Positions 25,987 to 33,833 of a stretch of 64,000 bases of DNA are shown here, one piece after another. The notes under the pieces are model-generated. The model did not search any database. It was not told the origin of the DNA and was given only the letters and a program-made list of their open reading frames with translations. Source of the DNA: Lachnospiraceae bacterium (GTDB lineage: Bacteria; Bacillota; Clostridia; Lachnospirales; Lachnospiraceae); contig JAKSRS010000003.1 in assembly GCA_024403515.1 (NCBI GenBank), forward strand, positions 121,672 through 185,671, given 5' to 3'. Within the stretch, counting starts at the first letter, position 1, and the number at the start of each line of letters is the position of its first letter. A program made the translations under genes and the position numbers.

Positions 25987-27788
25987 TCGGTTATCCTTTC
26001 TAATCTATTTTCCGATAGTGTTAGTCCGTAAAAGAAAGGAACTGTAAACAGAATCGGGAACCCATAACGTGTATGTTCCAAAAAGGCAGGAGCAGCAAAA
26101 CAAATCAAAAGTGAAACAAAAACATATACTGAAAAGATGCTGTACTTTTGATTGTTGCTGACTTTCTGGTATAGAAGAAGGAACAAAAATGCCCATGTAG
26201 CCATTCCTGCATTCTCTAAAGCACCTAAAAGAGAGAATGCGTTTAGGTATCTATATAAAAATACCATACCCTTATCAAGTACTTCCCATATTCCAACAGG
26301 TGTCATGAAGTCATCTGCAAGAGTTTCATAGCGTTTTTCCGCAGAGGTTGCAGGAGAGTACCAGCCATAGGTATGAATCAAAACGGCGTCCACAAATGTC
26401 AGGGGATGTCTTAGTGAAAACTTTCCTGTAAGTAGCAGAAAATTCATAATATCCTTATTGGAAGAGCTTTTAACAAATCGTGTCTTCACCTGATCGGCAA
26501 GGTCAGGATTATATCTGTGAAGTGCTTCATCAGCATCTCCTAAAACGGCACAAAGTATTTCGTATTCGCCGTCTTTTAATTCATCAGAATAAGAAATATA
26601 GTACTTAGCGGCAACCTGGAAAGGAAGCGATAACATTTCTCCCTTACTTGCAGGTAAGGCGTTAGTTACTTTGGCTTCAACCCTTCCAATCGCAGTTGAA
26701 AATACCGCGGCCAATATAACCAGAAGAAGAAAACTGAGTATTCTTTTCTTTAAATCATATTTTTTAAACAGATAAATCCAAAAACCAAGTCCACTAAGCA
26801 CAAGCATATAAAGACCGTTATTTCTAAACAGCATTGCGCCCATCTGGACTAAAAGGTAACAAACATCAAACTTTACGCTTTTAATAATGTCCGGTGAATC
26901 GATTATCATAGCGGACATAACTACGTATGTTACGACAAAGCCCATGAAAGGCACATCTTTAATTGCGGTACTTACAATATTTGAATAAACGGGTGTAATT
27001 GCATAGATTGCTAAAATCACAAACAGGGTCTTATCGGATAATTTCTTTTGACTTAAGTAATAGATTGAAAGCGAAAGGCCGCCCGCAAGCATTGCTGTTT
27101 GCAAAAGAATGTATACAAATAAGCCAAGGTTCATGGAACCTGTGATTTTATCACTTAATGTGCATAAGCCTCCAACGAGAAATGTCTCGGTGAGGGGATG
27201 GTGGACGCTATATTCCATCTCGCCTGTGACCTGCATAATCTGACCGATGGTGTCGCAGTTGAGATTTCCGGGGTAGCTTAGAAGTATAAAGGGCATATAT
27301 GAGCCCATCAGTATTAAAAATGACTTTAAAAACGCCTTGGTTTTAAAGAACCTATTATCGTTACTTACGAAGTTTTTTTTTAACAATAAATCAAGTAAAA
27401 AGCCTAAAAGGCAGACAAAGAAGAAGTAAAAACCAACAAGCTGGAATACAAGCTTAAGGATATTTACAAGGCTTCCAAACGCTACCGAAAGGGTCTTGTG
27501 GTCTCTAAGCACAAGGCCTAATGACAAGGTAAGTGAAAAGAAGGCTGAAAGCGGATAAGTTTTTTTATTCTTATCGTATGAGTTTTGTGCCATAAAAATA
27601 AAGAAGATGGCGCTTATAAACCAAAGAAGTAAAAATACAAAGTCGTAATAGCCTATAAGCTCTGTTACAGAGGCTGTGTAGTAATCTATCATTTCTCCGT
27701 ACCAGCCGGTCTGTAAAACGGGCCCTATGGTAAGTCTGCAGGCATATGCTGTTATAAACCCTTTAATCCAGGGTGCTAGTTTCTTCAT
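25983..27788 (-). CDS. DUF6020-like polytopic membrane protein (putative GT-C glycosyltransferase)
   Basis: 601 residues with ~13 hydrophobic helices. The loop LLSYPGNLNCDTIGQ followed by SVHHPLTETFLVGG (~170-205) matches the YPGxxxxDsxxQ...HHP signature of DUF6020 membrane proteins, which I take to be GT-C-fold glycosyltransferases. It heads a minus-strand operon: its TGA overlaps the ATG of the M64-type peptidase gene, indicating coupling. AGAGG lies upstream of the ATG. A link between surface glycosylation and the secreted LRR peptidase is plausible but inferred. Confidence 0.7.
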   Translation of the reverse strand: MKKLAPWIKGFITAYACRLTIGPVLQTGWYGEMIDYYTASVTELIGYYDFVFLLLWFISAIFFIFMAQNSYDKNKKTYPLSAFFSLTLSLGLVLRDHKTLSVAFGSLVNILKLVFQLVGFYFFFVCLLGFLLDLLLKKNFVSNDNRFFKTKAFLKSFLILMGSYMPFILLSYPGNLNCDTIGQIMQVTGEMEYSVHHPLTETFLVGGLCTLSDKITGSMNLGLFVYILLQTAMLAGGLSLSIYYLSQKKLSDKTLFVILAIYAITPVYSNIVSTAIKDVPFMGFVVTYVVMSAMIIDSPDIIKSVKFDVCYLLVQMGAMLFRNNGLYMLVLSGLGFWIYLFKKYDLKKRILSFLLLVILAAVFSTAIGRVEAKVTNALPASKGEMLSLPFQVAAKYYISYSDELKDGEYEILCAVLGDADEALHRYNPDLADQVKTRFVKSSSNKDIMNFLLLTGKFSLRHPLTFVDAVLIHTYGWYSPATSAEKRYETLADDFMTPVGIWEVLDKGMVFLYRYLNAFSLLGALENAGMATWAFLFLLLYQKVSNNQKYSIFSVYVFVSLLICFAAPAFLEHTRYGFPILFTVPFFYGLTLSENRLERITE

Positions 27789-27899
27789 TGTAAATCCTCT
27801 TAAAACGCGGTTTTGTGTTGACTACTTTCACAAATATTAGCATATTTTGGTGCTCAAATAAATAGTAGTGCACTGATATTAACAATTTAATCAGATATG

Positions 27900-27929
27900 T
27901 TGAGCAAAGGGTCTTTTCTTTGGTATATT
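27900..27929 (+). promoter_or_regulatory. promoter immediately upstream of the rhomboid gene
   Basis: TTGAGC (27900-27905), an 18-base spacer and TATATT (27924-27929). The start codon is at 27937, only seven bases beyond the -10 box, which implies an almost leaderless transcript. Confidence 0.5.
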
Positions 27930-27936
27930 AGTAATT

Positions 27937-28557
27937 ATGAAAGAGAAATTTTTAATTTTAAAATATAAAATCAGTAAGCTTCCTAAAGCGGTGTTTGTAT
28001 TCGTGCTTATAAACGTTTTGAGCTTCCTAATATGTACATTTACAGGCGATTTGTTATATAATAAAGGTTGCGTGAGCGTACGTTTTTTAAAGGATATTCA
28101 CCAGTGGTACAGACTTGTTTCGTCTACATTTTTACATGCAGATATGGAGCATTTGGTCAGCAATATGTTGGTTCTGTACTGTGTAGGCCAGATGGTTGAA
28201 GAAGTATCCTCTACAGGCTTTAGTATTGCTGTATATTTTGGATGCGGAATAGCAGGAAATCTGGCTTCAGCCTTTTATGAGTTTTACTTTCATAAGTATT
28301 CTTTATCAATTGGTGCATCGGGTGCGGTATTTGGTTACCTTGGCTGCTTTGTAGCATTTTTATTATTCAACAGGGCCAACTCACGACAGTACAGTATTCC
28401 AAGAGTGATAGGATCGGTTGCCCTTAGCCTTTATGCCGGATTTTCCAATACAAGGGTTAACAATGAAGCTCATATAGGCGGACTGGCATTTGGACTTATC
28501 ATGGGAATGGTTTACTGCATGATTAAAGAAAGAACTTCAAAAAATCCATGGAGATAA
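27937..28557 (+). CDS. rhomboid-family intramembrane serine protease
   Basis: 206 residues, six membrane helices. The catalytic Ser128 is in GASGAVFGYLG and His179 in NNEAHIGGLAFG, the rhomboid dyad; the helix 2 pattern is seen in FLHADMEHLVSNMLVLY. The enzyme cleaves membrane-embedded substrates; its target here is unknown. There is no Shine-Dalgarno before the ATG, in line with the promoter only seven bases away. The flavodoxin-SCP2 gene follows four bases later. Confidence 0.93.
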   Translation: MKEKFLILKYKISKLPKAVFVFVLINVLSFLICTFTGDLLYNKGCVSVRFLKDIHQWYRLVSSTFLHADMEHLVSNMLVLYCVGQMVEEVSSTGFSIAVYFGCGIAGNLASAFYEFYFHKYSLSIGASGAVFGYLGCFVAFLLFNRANSRQYSIPRVIGSVALSLYAGFSNTRVNNEAHIGGLAFGLIMGMVYCMIKERTSKNPWR

Positions 28558-28561
28558 AAGA

Positions 28562-29554
28562 ATGAAAATCAATATTTATTATGGTGGTCGCGGACTTATA
28601 GACGATCCTACACTTTTTGTAATTAATAAGATGCAGGCAGTTTTGGAAGAACTTCATGTTACGATTGAAAGATTCAATCTCCATGAACTTAAAAATACGA
28701 TAACAACACTTCCCCAGACACTTAAAAGTGCGGATGGTGTTATTCTCGCCACAACAGTTGAGTGGTTTGGTATCGGTGGATACATGCAGCAGTTTCTCGA
28801 TGCCTGCTGGTTATATGCTGACAAAGAAAAACTCAGTAAAATCTACATGTGCCCTATCGTAATGGCTACAACCTACGGTGAAAGAGAAGGTAAACTTAAC
28901 CTTTCAACAGCCTGGGAAATTCTTGGAGGACTTCCATGTAGCGGAATCTGCGGATACATTGAAGATACTTCAATTCTTGAAAACAGTGACGAATATTTAA
29001 GACTAATCGAAAAGAAGGCTGAGAATATGTACCGAACAATCAGCCAGAAGGTTGCAAGCCTTCCTGCAAGTAACCAGGCAGTTAAGCAGAAGGTTTATAT
29101 CACTAAGAATACAACCTTAACTCCCCAGGAATCTGAGCAGCTTTCGGTATATGCTTCAGATGATGCATATGTTCAGAAGCAGAAGGAAGATATCACAGAA
29201 CTTGCGTCAATGTTTAGAAATATGATGGGTGTCTCATCTTCTGATAATGATACAGACTTAATTGACCGCTTCGAAAAGGCCTTCAGACCTCAGCCCGGAC
29301 TTGAAGCTACATATGTATTTAGAATAGATGGCAATAATTCACCTCTTAGCATAAGTGTCGAGGGGTCTGACTTAAAATGCTTATATAAAGACAATAGTGA
29401 TGCCGATGTTGAACTTCAGCTGACAAAAGAAAAACTTAAGGACATTTTTGCAGCCAACACAACCTTCCAAAGAGCTTTTATGGCAGGAGATATGAAGATG
29501 AAGGGCGACTTTATGGCGCTTAGACTATTAGATACAATATTTGATTTTAACTAG
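28562..29554 (+). CDS. flavodoxin-like oxidoreductase fused to SCP2-type domain
   Basis: 330 residues. The N-terminal ~185 are an NAD(P)H-dependent FMN-reductase/flavodoxin-like fold (INIYYGGRGLIDDPTLFV; ADGVILATTVEWFGIGGYMQ; MATTYGEREG). After a linker, the last ~100 residues form an SCP2-like lipid-binding domain (VFRIDGNNSPLSISVEG; FQRAFMAGDMKMKGDFMAL). A soluble redox protein that binds a hydrophobic ligand is suggested; the substrate is unknown. It lies between the rhomboid and HIT genes in a compact run. Confidence 0.78.
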   Translation: MKINIYYGGRGLIDDPTLFVINKMQAVLEELHVTIERFNLHELKNTITTLPQTLKSADGVILATTVEWFGIGGYMQQFLDACWLYADKEKLSKIYMCPIVMATTYGEREGKLNLSTAWEILGGLPCSGICGYIEDTSILENSDEYLRLIEKKAENMYRTISQKVASLPASNQAVKQKVYITKNTTLTPQESEQLSVYASDDAYVQKQKEDITELASMFRNMMGVSSSDNDTDLIDRFEKAFRPQPGLEATYVFRIDGNNSPLSISVEGSDLKCLYKDNSDADVELQLTKEKLKDIFAANTTFQRAFMAGDMKMKGDFMALRLLDTIFDFN

Positions 29555-29567
29555 TGGAGGAATAGAT

Positions 29568-29978
29568 ATGGTTAAGGACGATTGCATTTTTTGCAAGCTT
29601 GCTAATGGAGTATTTCCTACAAACAGCATTTATGAAGATGAGGATTTTAACGTAATCCTTGATAATGGCCCTGCGACAAAGGGACATGCACTTATTTTAC
29701 CTAAGTCACACGCTGCAAACATTTTTGAAATAGATGACGAAACACTTTCTAAGGCAGTGGTACTTGGTAAGAAGATTGCAACACATATGACAGAGGTTTT
29801 AAAGTGTGACGGAGTAAACCTTGTTCAGAACAATGGTCAGGCTGCAGGACAGAGCGTTTTTCACTATCATCTTCACGTTATTCCAAGATACGAAAATGAT
29901 AATGCCCACATTCTTTGGAATCCTACAGAGCCTTCAGCAGAGTCATTAAAAGCCTTATGCGCTGAACTTAAAATGTAA
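29568..29978 (+). CDS. HIT-family nucleotide-binding hydrolase
   Basis: 136 residues. The histidine triad HYHLHVIP (His99, 101, 103) and a zinc-type CIFCK near the N-terminus are visible. The family hydrolyses nucleoside phosphoramidates and dinucleotides. ATG 29568 is chosen because GGAGG (29556-29560) sits seven bases upstream; earlier in-frame codons lie within that site. The zinc-ribbon gene follows 29 bases later. Confidence 0.92.
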   Translation: MVKDDCIFCKLANGVFPTNSIYEDEDFNVILDNGPATKGHALILPKSHAANIFEIDDETLSKAVVLGKKIATHMTEVLKCDGVNLVQNNGQAAGQSVFHYHLHVIPRYENDNAHILWNPTEPSAESLKALCAELKM

Positions 29979-30007
29979 GAATCTGTTGACCAAAAGTGGA
30001 GGGGAAA

Positions 30008-30874
30008 ATGATTCACTATTCCTGTAAAAATTGTGGAGCACAGTTAGATCTTGGTCAGTCAGGAAGCCTGTCATGCCCTTATTGTGGTTCCAAGGCGTTC
30101 CTTTCGGACAAGGAATTTAGAGGAAATAAGGAGTTTAGAAAGAAGCTTCTTTCTTACTATAAGGCCTGCAATGATGCCAAAGAGATGAGTTATGAAAATG
30201 ATACTCTCTGGGAGTGCGCAGGTCGTGATACTTTTACTACAGCTAAAGGACAGGCAGTAAATATCGAATATATGAAGAAGTATTCATATAAGGATATGGT
30301 TTGCTACCTTGCTAAAGAGACAGTTGTTTATGTTTTTAGTGACAACAAATCTTCCGAAAGGTTTATGCAGGGACTAAACAGTCTTACATTTCCTGAAGCA
30401 GATACGAAATTATACAGAAGTTTTCCGGAACTTAAGACAATAGTGGACTTATCTGAGGGTAAGGCAGTTGTATTTACCCGAAGACCACATTTTTATCCTC
30501 TTGAGTTCTTTGTGCCCATGAAAAATAAACATTCAGCCTGGGTTATATCAAGAATGGAAAATATATGTTGTGCTCTTGAATTTTCTGAACTTGAGCACAA
30601 GGATATAAGTAGCAGCTCAATTTTTATAAACGTTGAAACTCATGAAGGAGTATTATTTGGAGACTGGCGTGGAGTGAGTAAAAAAGTCTCTAATAAAGAC
30701 CTTCTTTCGATAAGAGAGGTTGGTAAGGAAATATCAGAGGATACTTCCAAGCCGGCTGAGTTTAAAGAGTTTTTAAACTCCAAGCCTAAATCATCAGCTT
30801 TTGATGACTTTTCCTATTGGGACAGTGTCATTGAAAAAGGTTTTGGCGGACACAATTTTAACAAATACGAATAA
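30008..30874 (+). CDS. zinc-ribbon protein of unknown function
   Basis: 288 residues. An N-terminal zinc ribbon (YSCKNCGAQLDLGQSG and CPYCGSKAFL) is followed by a mostly alpha/beta soluble region I do not recognise. ATG 30008 is preferred because the GAGGGG just before it is the ribosome binding site. The gene ends ten bases before the VWA-domain gene and the pair reads as an operon with the PurA-like gene. The ribbon may bind nucleic acid or a partner protein; no enzymatic motif is seen. Confidence 0.6.
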   Translation: MIHYSCKNCGAQLDLGQSGSLSCPYCGSKAFLSDKEFRGNKEFRKKLLSYYKACNDAKEMSYENDTLWECAGRDTFTTAKGQAVNIEYMKKYSYKDMVCYLAKETVVYVFSDNKSSERFMQGLNSLTFPEADTKLYRSFPELKTIVDLSEGKAVVFTRRPHFYPLEFFVPMKNKHSAWVISRMENICCALEFSELEHKDISSSSIFINVETHEGVLFGDWRGVSKKVSNKDLLSIREVGKEISEDTSKPAEFKEFLNSKPKSSAFDDFSYWDSVIEKGFGGHNFNKYE

Positions 30875-30884
30875 GGGGGGCGAA

Positions 30885-31769
30885 ATGGGATACGGTAGCT
30901 ATTCAGCTTCGGACTGGAGCAAATTAAAATCCAGCAGAAAATTATCAAATAATCAGAATGTTGAAGAGGTTTTTAAAAACAGACAGATCAACCCCAAAAT
31001 GGATCCATATTATATTGGAACAAGAGAGTGTTTTGACTCAGAAGATCATCCCAATACAACACCTATTGTTGTTGGTCTTGATGTAACAGGTTCAATGGGT
31101 TATCTTGCTGTTGAAATAGCAACAAGAGCTTTAAATGAACTTATTATGAAGCTTTATTCTACAGGAGCAGTTGAAGATCCTGCTCTTATGTGTGCTGCAT
31201 ACGGTGATTTTTCAGACCAGTCACCTTTACAGGTAACACAGTTTGAATCTGACATAAGAATCGCAGAGCAGCTTTTAGAGATTTTCTTTGAAAATGGCGG
31301 ATGCGGTCAGGTCGTTCCTACTTGTCTTTGGGATTTTCTTTCAAGACATACCAACATCGATGCCATAAATAAAAGAGGTAAAAAGGGCTATGTATTTACT
31401 ATAGGTGATGCTGCTGAAATCAGAAAGGACAAAGTGGCTGAAACTATTCAACGAGTAGTTAAGGATACTCTTGATTCCAACACAACCCGCGAAGATGTTC
31501 TTAGTGAAGCTGAAAAGAAGTTTAATGTTTTTCATCTTGTCGTGGACAGCAGTACAACTATTTTTCCTGCCCTTGCAGGTCATATTATGCGCATCGATCC
31601 GGGCGAAATCATGGCAATTCCTGAGATTGTTATCAGTACAATTCAATTAAATAACGGCATGGATTTGGAAAAGGTTATTGCTCAGTGGGATGAGGTTAAC
31701 CAACCTATCGTCAGATCTGCTATTGGACAGTTAAACCTGCATAAGGACGAAGAGTCAATTAATTTCTAA
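30885..31769 (+). CDS. von Willebrand A (VWA) domain protein
   Basis: 294 residues. The metal-ion-dependent adhesion site motif DVTGSMG (Asp66, DxTxS form) opens a VWA fold, with further acidic loops at AAYGDFSDQ and FTIGDAAEI. There is no signal peptide or membrane helix, so it is cytosolic, as are VWA proteins that act with AAA+ or chelatase partners. Start ATG 30885 follows GGGGGG by four bases; more upstream in-frame codons lie inside the zinc-ribbon gene. The PurA-like gene begins three bases after its stop. Confidence 0.75.
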   Translation: MGYGSYSASDWSKLKSSRKLSNNQNVEEVFKNRQINPKMDPYYIGTRECFDSEDHPNTTPIVVGLDVTGSMGYLAVEIATRALNELIMKLYSTGAVEDPALMCAAYGDFSDQSPLQVTQFESDIRIAEQLLEIFFENGGCGQVVPTCLWDFLSRHTNIDAINKRGKKGYVFTIGDAAEIRKDKVAETIQRVVKDTLDSNTTREDVLSEAEKKFNVFHLVVDSSTTIFPALAGHIMRIDPGEIMAIPEIVISTIQLNNGMDLEKVIAQWDEVNQPIVRSAIGQLNLHKDEESINF

Positions 31770-31772
31770 TAT

Positions 31773-32957
31773 ATGAATATTGCTGTTATAGGAAAGAATT
31801 TTGGAGATGAAGGAAAGGGACTTGTCGTTGCAAACCTTTGTTATAATCATCCGGGTTCTTTGGTTATTAAACATAATGGCGGAGCTCAGGCCGGACACAC
31901 GGTAGAGACTACAACGCCTGACCAAAAATTCATACATCATCAAATAGGTTCTGGGGCCCGTTTCGGCGCCAGAACTTTCTTTTGCAATACTTTTCATCCT
32001 GATCTTTTCCAGTTAGCCAAAGAAATAAATCAGTTTAATGAACTATTTGGCTTTATTCCGCCAATATATGCAGAAGCTACTGTTTCAATCACTTCTATCG
32101 ATGACGTAATTTTAAATATGGCAGTAGAATCAGAGCGTGGAGACAACAGGCACGGCTCATGCGGAATGGGAATAAATGAGTGTTACGAAAGAAATCTTAA
32201 GGGATTTATTCTTAGCCTTGATGAGGTCGCCAAAGAGGACTCTTATAGTCTTTATCTTAAGCTTCTTACTTTTAGAAATGATTATTCCGTAAAGAGAGCC
32301 AAGGAGCTTGGAATCAGTGAGGACAACGAGTATTATAAATTATTACTTGATGATGATCTTTTAAGAAATTACGCAATAGAAATAAAGAATAATATTAGTT
32401 ACATCGAGATTGTAAGGGATTTAGTGGATTTTATTGATGCTTTTGATACAGTGATTTTTGAGTCGGGGCAGGGACTTATGCTTGATTTTGACAGACAGGA
32501 ATACATGCCTTATTTAACTCCTTCCAAGACCGGAGTTGCCAATCCTGTTAACTTTTTAAGTAGGATTGGTAAAAGTCTTGATGAGGTAATCTATGTTTCA
32601 AGAACTTATGTGACAAGACATGGAGCGGGGCCGCTTCCGGGGGAAGTTATCAGAAATGAACTTGAGGGCGTTGAGAAAGATTTTACAAATGAACCAAACG
32701 ACTGGCAGGGTACGATACGTTACGGAAAACACATAAGCTTAAAAGATTTTGTAGAGCCTTTGCTTTCAGACTGTAAGGACATAAAGGCGGAAATATCGCT
32801 TGTACTTACCCATGTTGATGAAACAGATGGAATTGTTTACTTTGAAGATGGGAATTTGACCGTGGGCGAGGTCGTTGACAGACTGCCTTCAAGTATTAAT
32901 CATGTATATCTTTCAAAAGAAAAGGATGCTACAAAAGAGATATTTGTAGCTAAATAA
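31773..32957 (+). CDS. divergent adenylosuccinate synthetase-like protein
   Basis: 394 residues against ~430 for PurA. The PurA hallmarks are traceable: GDEGKG (Asp12 to Gly16), HNGGAQAGHTV with His42, the counterpart of the GTTGRGIGPAY loop (GSCGMGINECYE), VIFESGQGLMLDFD for the EGAQG loop, and RTYVTRHGAGPLPGE for the TRVGxGPFPTE segment. The catalytic Asp/His pair of E. coli PurA (13 and 41) is kept, so a GTP-dependent ligase reaction with Asp, or a related acid, on a purine or analogue is possible. No Shine-Dalgarno is seen; it lies three bases after the VWA stop and is probably coupled. Confidence 0.75.
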   Translation: MNIAVIGKNFGDEGKGLVVANLCYNHPGSLVIKHNGGAQAGHTVETTTPDQKFIHHQIGSGARFGARTFFCNTFHPDLFQLAKEINQFNELFGFIPPIYAEATVSITSIDDVILNMAVESERGDNRHGSCGMGINECYERNLKGFILSLDEVAKEDSYSLYLKLLTFRNDYSVKRAKELGISEDNEYYKLLLDDDLLRNYAIEIKNNISYIEIVRDLVDFIDAFDTVIFESGQGLMLDFDRQEYMPYLTPSKTGVANPVNFLSRIGKSLDEVIYVSRTYVTRHGAGPLPGEVIRNELEGVEKDFTNEPNDWQGTIRYGKHISLKDFVEPLLSDCKDIKAEISLVLTHVDETDGIVYFEDGNLTVGEVVDRLPSSINHVYLSKEKDATKEIFVAK

Positions 32958-32964
32958 TAAAAAT

Positions 32965-33028
32965 AGTGGCTGCTATGCTTTTATGATTCTCCCTATTTAC
33001 TGAGGTTCATATCAACATAGCAGCCACT
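32965..33028. terminator. bidirectional terminator
   Basis: AGTGGCTGCTATG (32965-32977) and CATAGCAGCCACT (33016-33028) are perfect 13-bp inverted repeats with a 38-base loop between two convergent genes. T-rich sequence follows on the + side and AT-rich sequence on the other. Confidence 0.7.
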
Positions 33029-33051
33029 TTGTTATTTAAGTTTGTTTGGTT

Positions 33052-33732
33052 TTATTTGAGAAAGTTTACATGATAATAAATATATTTTTTATCAGGTGTC
33101 TGAATGTAGAAGTAAACAAATGCGTGCTCTACATTCTTAAGAACTATTTTTGAACCGGATTTGATTTTCTTAAATTTATTATCTCTGTTTAATGAAGCTG
33201 AGATTATTTTGTAGCCTTTATTTAACTTCCACTCAAGAACTTTTCCGGATTTAGCCTTGTAGACATTTCCTGTTTTGTATTCGTTACCTTTATAAATCTC
33301 TTTCTTGTCGTACTTGATGCTCTTAAAGGGCTTGTCATCGACAACTTCAATCATCCTACTAATCTTGTATGTCTTCTTCTTGTAAGTTACATCGACAGTG
33401 ATTTTTGTCTTTCCTACTCCTACAAGTTTAAGGGAAAAAGAAGATGAATCTGAATACGGCTTATAATACTTTGCAACTTTTTTGTTGCTTGATGTAACCT
33501 TGGTGATTTTGTAGTTTTTTGTAGGGAATCCGCCAATTGATGAGCCGGGGTAAGTATTCTCGTTTAATAAGATTGTACTATCAAGTGACATGTAAGGTGA
33601 GTAAGCACTGTCACAGTTTTCGGCATAGACTCTTGAAGAACTTTTTTCAGAAGCCATAGCTTCGGTGTTTGTAAGTCCCATAAGTCCGATCACCATAATG
33701 AGACTAAGAATTAAATACTTGATTTTTTTCAT
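33052..33732 (-). CDS. secreted protein with Ig-like (Big) fold
   Basis: 226 residues. Signal peptide MKKIKYLILSLIMVIGLMGL to ~MASE. The mature part is Lys- and Tyr-rich, with VTSSNKKVAKYY and LVGVGKTKITVDVTYKKKTY, the usual pattern of bacterial Ig-like group 2 domains, then a less typical C-terminal beta region. It is likely surface-exposed or released; the ligand is unknown. GGAGG lies eight bases before the ATG. It sits 101 bases downstream of murG on the same strand, separated by a hairpin and a repeat tract. Confidence 0.65.
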   Translation of the reverse strand: MKKIKYLILSLIMVIGLMGLTNTEAMASEKSSSRVYAENCDSAYSPYMSLDSTILLNENTYPGSSIGGFPTKNYKITKVTSSNKKVAKYYKPYSDSSSFSLKLVGVGKTKITVDVTYKKKTYKISRMIEVVDDKPFKSIKYDKKEIYKGNEYKTGNVYKAKSGKVLEWKLNKGYKIISASLNRDNKFKKIKSGSKIVLKNVEHAFVYFYIQTPDKKYIYYHVNFLK

Positions 33733-33758
33733 ATTATATTTCCTCCATTAAAAGAATT

Positions 33759-33830
33759 ACCAAACACTTATATATTTTCATAGATAAGTGTTTGGTTCAA
33801 AAAAATTCAAAAAAATTCAAAAAAATTTTT
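33759..33830 (-). repeat. 13-bp inverted repeat beside a 3x10-bp tandem repeat
   Basis: ACCAAACACTTAT (33759-33771) and ATAAGTGTTTGGT (33784-33796) form a perfect hairpin with a 12-base loop. Next to it TTCAAAAAAA is repeated three times (33796-33825) and followed by TTTTT. On the minus strand this lies between the murG stop and the Ig-like gene. It could end the murG transcript or act in the leader of the secreted protein gene. Confidence 0.6.
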
Positions 33831-33833
33831 AAC

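Noticed and set aside
30801..30884. Upstream start for the VWA protein inside the zinc-ribbon gene
   Set aside because: The GGGGGG before ATG 30885 is a much better initiation site.
31773..32957. PurZ (diaminopurine synthesis) identity for the PurA-like protein
   Set aside because: PurZ enzymes lack the catalytic Asp of PurA; here GDEGKG is intact and there are no phage genes nearby.
33796..33825. CRISPR-like array
   Set aside because: The repeats are ten bases long, directly adjacent and without spacers.
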